Of a DNA stretch of 64,000 bases, positions 61,434 through 64,000 are shown piece by piece (position 1 is the first letter of the stretch; every line of letters begins with the position of its first letter). The stretch is from Streptomyces sp. JJ38 (lineage in GTDB: Bacteria > Actinomycetota > Actinomycetes > Streptomycetales > Streptomycetaceae): contig NZ_JABLSI010000008.1 of NCBI RefSeq assembly GCF_019303475.1, forward strand, positions 123,998 to 187,997, written 5' to 3'. The translations under genes and the position numbers were made by a program. Under the pieces are notes generated by a model, which was given only the letters and a program-made list of their open reading frames with translations, made no database searches and was not told the origin of the DNA.

Positions 61434-64000
61434 GGATCCGCCGCCGCACGCCCCGGCTGCCGCGCCCGCTGTGGAGGGGGCGTGCCACATCGCCCCGGCT
61501 GCCGCGCCCGCGCCGGGGAGGACGTGCCACACCGCCCCGGCAGCCTGCCCTGCCGGACACCCCGGTCGCCCGGCTGGAGGCGCTCACCGGGGCGCGGCAG
61601 GAGTGGCTGCTGCGCTGTCGGCACGCCCTGGCCGCAGGGCCGGCGGCACTGGACGGGCTGCTCACCGGCTCGCCCGAGATCGGCGAGGCGCTGACGGAGG
61701 ACGCCCGCACGGGCTGGAGCGGTGTCGCCGCGACCCCCGCGCTGTCGGCGGCCGAGGCGATGCTCCGCACCGCGCAGGCCCTCGCCGCGGACGACCCCCC
61801 TCCGCCCGCCGCAGCGCGGCACTGGAGAGCCGCCTCGGTGCTCCTTCCCGCACGCCCGGCTGACGAGCGCGGTGAGCCGGAGGTGTCCGACCGTCCCGCC
61901 GCCGACTTCGTGCGGCTCCTGGGCGAGGTGCTGGGCGGTGATCCGCCGCGCCGGGTCGCCAGTGCCACGGTGCCGGTGCTGCTGTACCGGCCCAGGCAGA
62001 GGATCGGGCTGAGGGCCGACCTCACGCTGACCTGCGTGGCCGGCGGCCCCCCTGGGCTGCACCCCGACCCGGAGGCCATGGCCTTCGGCCTCGGGGACGC
62101 CGGGTTCGTCGCGGGGCTGGAGGCGGCCTGGGCACAGAGCCCCCTGGCCGCCCGGAAGCGTTGCGTGCTGTGGTCCGTGACGGACGGGTCCGGAGCGCCG
62201 GTCAACGACATCGCACAGGGGTCCCTGGGCGCCGCGTTCGGACTCGCCCTCGACGAGCTGCGCAGGCGGCTGCGCCCGGTCATGGGGCGGTTCAGCTTCA
62301 GACTGCTGCGGCGCGTGCACGTGCTGAGCGGCCGACTGCGGCCGGACGGCGGCCTTGAAGCCGTCGGCGGTCTGCGGGCCAAGCTCCAGGTGGCGAAGGA
62401 CGCCGGATACCGGGTCATCCTGCCCCGGGACAACCGGGCCGAGGCGGAACGGCATGCCCGGGAGCTGGGCGTACGTCTCTGCTACGCGGCCGATCTGCCC
62501 CGGGCCCTCCGCCTCGCCCGCCGCGTGCACCTGTGGCGGGTGGCCGGAGCGCTGGCCCTCGTCCTGCTGCTGGTCGGCGGGGTGCTGGGGGGCAAGTGGC
62601 TGCTGACGCAGGCCGACCGGCAGAGAGCCGCCGAGCGGGCGGAACTCGTGGGCGGCTCCCGGTCACTGGCGGCGCTCAGCCGGTCCACGGCCGACACCGA
62701 TCCGCAGCTCGCCGATCTGTACGCCGCCGCCGCGTGGGACATGGCGCAGACGCCGGAGGCGGAGGCGGCGGCGGACGCGGCCCTCCACCGGCCGCTGCGG
62801 GCGGTGCTGCGGGCCGGGGACTGGGCGGCCTTCACCTCCGCGGACGCGTTGCTGGTCGACGCCACCGACTCCGTGCGGCTCTGGGACCCGTCGAGCGGGA
62901 AACCGACCGGCCCCGCCTGGCAGCCCCGTGCCGGGAGCTGGGGCACGGAGAGGCCGACCGCGCGGGCCGTGAGCCTGGACGGCTCCCGCTTCGCGGTGGG
63001 GGAGACGGGCGGTGTGGTTCGCGTACGCCCGCTGACCGAGGGCGGACTGGAACCGCTCGTGGACGTCACCCTGATCGAGGCCCACCCGCGTATGACGGTC
63101 GTGGCCGTGGCGCTGTCCCCGGACGGATCCCTGCTCGCCACGGCGGGGAGCCCCATCGCCCCGAGGGACGAGGAGCTCTTCGAGCACGACCGGACCGTTC
63201 GGCTCTGGGACGCCCGTACGGGTGATCCGCGCGGTGCCGTCCTCACCGGCCACCAGGGTGCCCTGCGGGCGCTGGCCTTCAGCCCCGACGGGGACATGCT
63301 GATCACCGGAAGCCGGGCGGGGCGGCCGGGCCACGAGAGCGCACCGACCCTCCAGGTGTGGGACGCGGCGACCGGCGAACCGGCGGGGGTGGAACCACCG
63401 CAGGAGCCGGGGGTCACCGCGCTCGACGTCTCCCCTGACGGCACGATGCTCGCCGCGGGAGGGGAGGACGGACGTACCCGGCTGTGGAACATGGTCACGG
63501 GCGACCAGCTGGCGGAGCCGCTCGACGGACGCTCGGACGCGGTGACGGCGGTGCGCTTCGCCACCGGGCCGGAAGGCCGGCTCGCGGACGTGCTCGCCAC
63601 GAGCGGCACCGACGGCACCGTGCGACTGTGGGTGGCCGCCGTGGGCGTCGAACTGGCCGTCTACGACACCGGGGGCCGGTCGGTCGGCAGCCTGTCCTTC
63701 AGCCCTGACGGGACGGCCCTGTCCGCCGCGGACGACTCCGGCACCGTGCGGGTCTGGGATGTGGGCCCGGCTCACGGCCCTGGTACGGCGCTGCTCGACC
63801 GGTCCGCGCAGTCCGTGTCGGTGGCCTACGCGCCGGATGGGGAGGCCTTCGTCACGGCCGGGTGGGACGGCCTTCTACTGCGCCGGGAGGCCGCCCGGCC
63901 GGACGCCGTCCGTGTGCTGGCCCGGACGGCGGGGCCGCTGCGCGGAGTGGCGTTCGCGCCTGATGGTGGGGTGGTGGCGACGGCGGGTGGGGATGGCCGG
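61430..64000 (+). CDS. Lon-protease-like/TM/WD40 membrane protein, truncated by window
   Basis: Open from GTG 61430 to the last base (857 codons). Residues 240-370 match the Lon protease catalytic domain: LWSVTDGSGAPVNDIAQGSLG, with Ser265 where Lon has its Ser, and GLEAVGGLRAKLQVAKDAGYRVILP, matching Lon's GGLKEKLLAAHRGGI, though Lon's Lys is Arg316 with Lys318 nearby. A membrane helix follows at 370-392 (VAGALALVLLLVGGVLGGKW), then WD40 repeats from about 450 (VALSPDGSLLATAG, LAFSPDGDMLITGS, LDVSPDGTMLAAGG, LSFSPDGTALSAAD). No stop seen. The N-terminal 200 residues are unrecognised. Confidence 0.82.
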   Translation, partial: MRIRRRTPRLPRPLWRGRATSPRLPRPRRGGRATPPRQPALPDTPVARLEALTGARQEWLLRCRHALAAGPAALDGLLTGSPEIGEALTEDARTGWSGVAATPALSAAEAMLRTAQALAADDPPPPAAARHWRAASVLLPARPADERGEPEVSDRPAADFVRLLGEVLGGDPPRRVASATVPVLLYRPRQRIGLRADLTLTCVAGGPPGLHPDPEAMAFGLGDAGFVAGLEAAWAQSPLAARKRCVLWSVTDGSGAPVNDIAQGSLGAAFGLALDELRRRLRPVMGRFSFRLLRRVHVLSGRLRPDGGLEAVGGLRAKLQVAKDAGYRVILPRDNRAEAERHARELGVRLCYAADLPRALRLARRVHLWRVAGALALVLLLVGGVLGGKWLLTQADRQRAAERAELVGGSRSLAALSRSTADTDPQLADLYAAAAWDMAQTPEAEAAADAALHRPLRAVLRAGDWAAFTSADALLVDATDSVRLWDPSSGKPTGPAWQPRAGSWGTERPTARAVSLDGSRFAVGETGGVVRVRPLTEGGLEPLVDVTLIEAHPRMTVVAVALSPDGSLLATAGSPIAPRDEELFEHDRTVRLWDARTGDPRGAVLTGHQGALRALAFSPDGDMLITGSRAGRPGHESAPTLQVWDAATGEPAGVEPPQEPGVTALDVSPDGTMLAAGGEDGRTRLWNMVTGDQLAEPLDGRSDAVTAVRFATGPEGRLADVLATSGTDGTVRLWVAAVGVELAVYDTGGRSVGSLSFSPDGTALSAADDSGTVRVWDVGPAHGPGTALLDRSAQSVSVAYAPDGEAFVTAGWDGLLLRREAARPDAVRVLARTAGPLRGVAFAPDGGVVATAGGDGR

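Overview
The window is high-GC actinobacterial DNA, very probably a Streptomyces chromosome. GTG and TTG starts are frequent, genes overlap at GTGA/ATGA junctions, and several starts look leaderless. Recognisable Streptomyces genes include an afsQ1/afsQ2/sigQ locus with a matching AfsQ1 box, a nonulosonate wall-polymer operon, a BMP-type nucleoside ABC importer and XRE/small-protein pairs. From memory, gene order resembles the SCO488x-SCO491x part of the S. coelicolor chromosome. I saw no rRNA, tRNA, CRISPR array, insertion sequence or prophage.

Layout. 0.2-2.6 kb: a frameshifted SUKH-like gene, then an XRE regulator with two coupled small ORFs. 2.7-4.8 kb: an unrecognised gene and a secreted peptidoglycan-recognition amidase. 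4.9-9.4 kb: two divergent, paralogous sigma factor/membrane partner pairs flanking a 695-base gap with three 12-bp iterons. 9.6-15.9 kb: a SecD-P1-like lipoprotein, then a nonulosonic-acid operon (DUF6716-like transferase, cytidylyltransferase-HAD fusion, small ORF, synthase, second transferase). 16.2-25 kb: M20 amidohydrolase and a nucleoside import/salvage block (BMP lipoprotein, ABC ATPase, two permeases, cytidine deaminase, thymidine phosphorylase). Adenosine deaminase at 38.6 kb belongs to the same regulon judging from a shared CTACGCGCGTAG palindrome. 25-27.4 kb: VOC protein and a DUF6745-like pair. 27.6-33 kb: the uncharacterised STM4015-4014-4013-4012-4011 cluster. 33-40.9 kb: MFS/LysR pair, a hydrolase, an FMN alpha-hydroxyacid enzyme, an SGNH esterase, adenosine deaminase, a secreted repeat protein and CutA.

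40.9-45.5 kb is a small accessory island: a divergent XRE regulator, two coupled small proteins, a 41-residue peptide with a lasso-leader-like FxxPxL motif, a perfect hairpin, an asparagine-synthetase-like cyclase and a convergent GNAT acetyltransferase. It is a candidate RiPP locus without its own leader peptidase. The XRE/small-protein module is a paralogue of the one at 0.8-2.6 kb.

45.8-53 kb: VanZ-like protein, a lipoprotein with AfsQ2 and AfsQ1, divergent SigQ, two tandem PGPGW proteins, a uridine-kinase-like P-loop protein and a small secreted protein. 53.1-64 kb: a locus I could not match to a named system. It has two divergent pseudokinase/beta-propeller membrane proteins, an alpha/beta hydrolase, a caspase-like protease, an unrecognised multidomain protein and a membrane protein joining a Lon-protease-like domain to WD40 repeats, which runs off the window. 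From the hydrolase on, every gene overlaps the next by 4 bases. The two strongest candidates for undescribed biology are this caspase/Lon-like/pseudokinase locus and the peptide-cyclase island.
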